DNA of 64,000 nt from Paraescarpia echinospica (taxonomy: Eukaryota; Annelida; Polychaeta; Sabellida; Siboglinidae). The notes beneath the pieces are model-generated. The model worked only from the letters and a program-made list of their open reading frames with translations, was not told the DNA's origin and searched no databases. The position numbers were made by a program, and so were the translations under genes. Below, piece after piece: positions 61,825 to 64,000 of the stretch. The first letter of the stretch is position 1. The number at the start of each line of letters is the position of its first letter. Location of the stretch: positions 66,664,484 to 66,728,483 of the forward strand of contig CM034535.1 of NCBI GenBank assembly GCA_020002185.1. Reading direction: 5' to 3'.

Positions 61825-61909
61825 AATAAATAACTTTTGACATGTTGACATTTCCGTGATGAAATATTATTGTACTTGCTGCTGATGCATGTTTTATTCT
61901 GGAAATAAA
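61825..61909 (+). terminator. Polyadenylation signals of gene B
   Basis: AATAAA occurs at 61825-61830 and 61904-61909, 59 and 138 nt after the stop codon. Either could define the 3' end; the short UTR fits. Confidence 0.6.
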
Positions 61910-62128
61910 ATTGAATCCACGACAAAATGTCAATTTAGTGGCATGCCCCTCTTTGCAAAGTGTTTGTTTTTGCGAAATGGAGCATGCCTAGTCGTTCGGA
62001 CATCGATTATTCGAGTCGACGACAACGAAGTTCAACTTGGTGCATATCGTCAGAAACGTTTGTTTTCGCGGAACATCATGGTACTGATCATTTCATAACA
62101 GCTCCGACAATTTCCGAGTAGTCTCAAG

Positions 62129-62560
62129 TATAAATGAGGCCCCCTTTGGCCCACGTGGCGAGAATAAATTACTATAAAAATACTACGTAGAAGCCGATTG
62201 GCCAGATACTATCACATGACGCTACCTCATTGAGCCGATTGGCTACGCGTTGGCTTCAGCCATTTTTTGTGATTTATTTCTATCGACATCAAGCTATAGT
62301 TCCCTGCGTATCTTTCTGTAATTTTTTGACGAAAATACGAAAATGCCGTACCGAAAACGGAAATCTTCGGAAGCGTGTGGTGTTGGGAAACAGAGGAGAG
62401 TAAAATAGCTTCGACTAGCGCATGATTTAACGAGGAGTGCCGATGAAAGTGCGATGGCAACGGCCGCGATATCTGCCTCCAAAACGAGGAACATAGTGAT
62501 GGTGATGGCGACGTCGAGCAGTTTCAGCGCTCATCCAGCAGCGGGGATTCCAACAAAGAG
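62129..62560 (+). promoter_or_regulatory. Possible promoter and first exon of another gene
   Basis: TATAAA at 62129-62134 is followed by CpG-richer sequence and an ATG at 62343 opening a short basic peptide MPYRKRKSSEACGVGKQRRV-K-stop. After the stop, another frame reads E-E-H-S-D-G-D-G-D-V-E-Q-F-Q-R-S-S-S-S-G up to a GTATTT donor-like site at 62561. The frames do not join, so this may be a decayed gene or mobile-element 5' end. Confidence 0.3.
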
Positions 62561-62852
62561 GTATTTATTGATATGTTCTTTAGATGCTGTGATACTTATT
62601 TGAATTAATTAGTAGGCGTTCCGTCTCAGCTGTTGACATGCCTAGCTGTGCCTATGCTATAGCCTGTATAGGCCTATATAGTATATGTTACGGGTGGACA
62701 TGCCACATGACTTCACTTGTTTAACCAGGCTATGTCATGACAACTGGTTGTACATATTCATAGATGCACAGATTCATTTATTGTTATTGGCAACTAATAA
62801 TTTAGTTACATTAGACACTTAATATATGAAATGGACCGTGCAAATACTTTTT

Positions 62853-63820
62853 AGTCCTTTGGCCGAAGGTCCAAGGGACTATTGCCATCACTCTGCATCC
62901 GCCGTTAGCTGCTGTATCTCAGAAACCGTTCAGCAACTTTTTCTCTAATTTTGCACAGACATATCTTGGGACACTGCCACTATGCACGAGAAATCTGTAT
63001 TTGATTGAATCGTTTTAAGGACTCCCTAGGGCCTCCAAGGACCCCAAAACTGGTAAAAATGTAACATTAGGCCTATTTTTTCAAAAACTGTTCAGCAACT
63101 TTTTTTTAAATTTTGCATAGATGTATCTTAGGGTGCTGCCACTATATACAAGAAATCTGTATTTGATTGAATCATTCTAAGGGCACCTAAAGGGCCCCCA
63201 AAGTGCAAAAGTTTTACATTATCTAGTGATGTGGTTTTGAGAAGGGCCCTTGAGACCACCCCCAACACTAGATTTTGTTTAATGTGCCACAAAGTCAGCA
63301 GTGTGACTAATCTCTACAGCCCAGTCCATTGAGACCTTGATTAATCTTTAATTGGTCACAGCACCCAGACAGAGCAGACACACTTGACCCCTGTTAGACT
63401 GAACAGTTGCCTAACACTTTTAAACTGTATCTTCAAAACTATTGATTGTTTTTTTCTATAATTGCAAGTTGTGTTTATTTTGATGTTCATTTGATTATTA
63501 TAAAATGGTGTGTCTTTGGTGTCTATTGGTTAAAAATGTATTGTCTGTAGAAACCTGTAGGTGACAAACAGAAAATTAATATTCTGTCACCTGTAGGTGA
63601 CAAACATAGAAAATTAATATTCTGGACAACTATAGAGTGAAATATCCTACACTTTATTTATATCAAATGCATTCTACTGTTCTGTTTACGCTTGCCATGC
63701 CTTGTGTAGACATGGTACTGTGTAAATCAATTGTATCAATATAGACTAATAATTACAGATTCACAATATAGTTGACACCTGAAACAACCATATGTCAACC
63801 ATTAGAAGAGTTGACATAGT
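62853..63820 (+). mobile_element. Palindromic-end repeat, left part (copy 3)
   Basis: It starts with AGTCCTTTGGCCGAAGGTCC. From about 63200 it is nearly identical to 50080-51480 with the GGCCCG element removed. Similarity stops at GTTGACATAGTT (63820). It preserves the empty target site of the 50583 element. Confidence 0.75.
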
Positions 63821-64000
63821 TAAAGGAAATAAAAATAAGGCATTAGCTCAAATCCTTTTTCCATGTGTACACAGAGTTTAACATTGTATGTAACATTTGA
63901 CAACATTAAACAAATACAGAAAAATACATTTGTACCATAAATTCAATTTTAAGCCCATCTGTGAAGCGATTCCCGCGGAAAATAAAATGTTAATGAGCTA

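Noticed and set aside
62343..62408. Small basic peptide as a complete gene
   Set aside because: Only 21 codons before a stop and no frame connection to the following open stretch; kept only as a possible promoter or first exon.

Overview
Eukaryotic, AT-rich animal DNA. Everything clearly protein-coding is split by GT-AG introns, and the space between exons is filled with transposable-element debris: CR1- and L2-like LINEs, many hAT-type terminal-inverted-repeat elements, TTAA- and TA-target elements, tRNA-derived SINEs, a solo LTR and an 80-bp satellite. This fits a marine invertebrate (mollusc, other lophotrochozoan or similar), but the species cannot be fixed from the sequence alone.

The backbone is a head-to-head pair of paralogous genes for SAP-plus-RRM proteins. 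Gene A is on the minus strand (about 21.79 kb down to the left edge) and gene B is on the plus strand (42.78 to 61.77 kb). Both begin with a SAP exon behind a non-coding 5' exon. Both continue through acidic exons bounded by phase-1 introns, then a degenerate RRM split by a phase-2 intron at the same place, a following exon of exactly 113 nt in both genes, and a canonical RRM split after K-P-K-G. Gene B can be assembled completely here: ten coding exons, 594 codons including... the alternative acceptor noted in its entry gives 593 or 594 residues, and every junction keeps frame. Gene A has eight well-supported exons plus a less certain ninth. The domain set (SAP DNA-binding motif, acidic and lysine-rich linkers, RRMs) suggests nuclear proteins linking chromatin or matrix DNA to RNA, similar in layout to SAFB or hnRNP U-type proteins; no orthologue name is claimed.

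Layout. 0-21.8 kb: gene A. Its introns hold a 35-copy 80-bp satellite (2.2-5.0 kb), a GGCCCG-rich terminal-inverted-repeat element (5.3-6.2 kb), a TTAA-target element (8.4-9.6 kb), a repeat with palindromic ends carrying a solo LTR (10.7-14.3 kb), and a four-level nest of elements (14.9-21.4 kb). 21.8-42.8 kb: intergenic, with two related hAT elements, a decayed CR1 LINE (28.2-31.3 kb), two SINE copies in inverted orientation, several more hAT-like elements, a minisatellite, and one possible small membrane-protein gene (minus strand, near 36.4 kb). 42.8-61.8 kb: gene B, whose introns hold a Tigger-like element (43.0-45.8 kb), a hAT element with perfect 8-bp target duplication (45.9-46.9 kb), the second copy of the palindromic-end repeat (48.1-53.1 kb), a TTAA element ending 39 bp before exon 3, and a minisatellite. 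61.8-64.0 kb: 3' end of gene B, a possible promoter or first exon of another gene, and a third copy of the palindromic-end repeat.

No complete new defence or catalytic system was found. The most unusual content is the inverted paralogue pair with the same repeat in the homologous intron of both copies, a set of hAT-like elements that each carry their own short motif multiplied near both ends, and insertions for which the window itself also contains the uninserted site.
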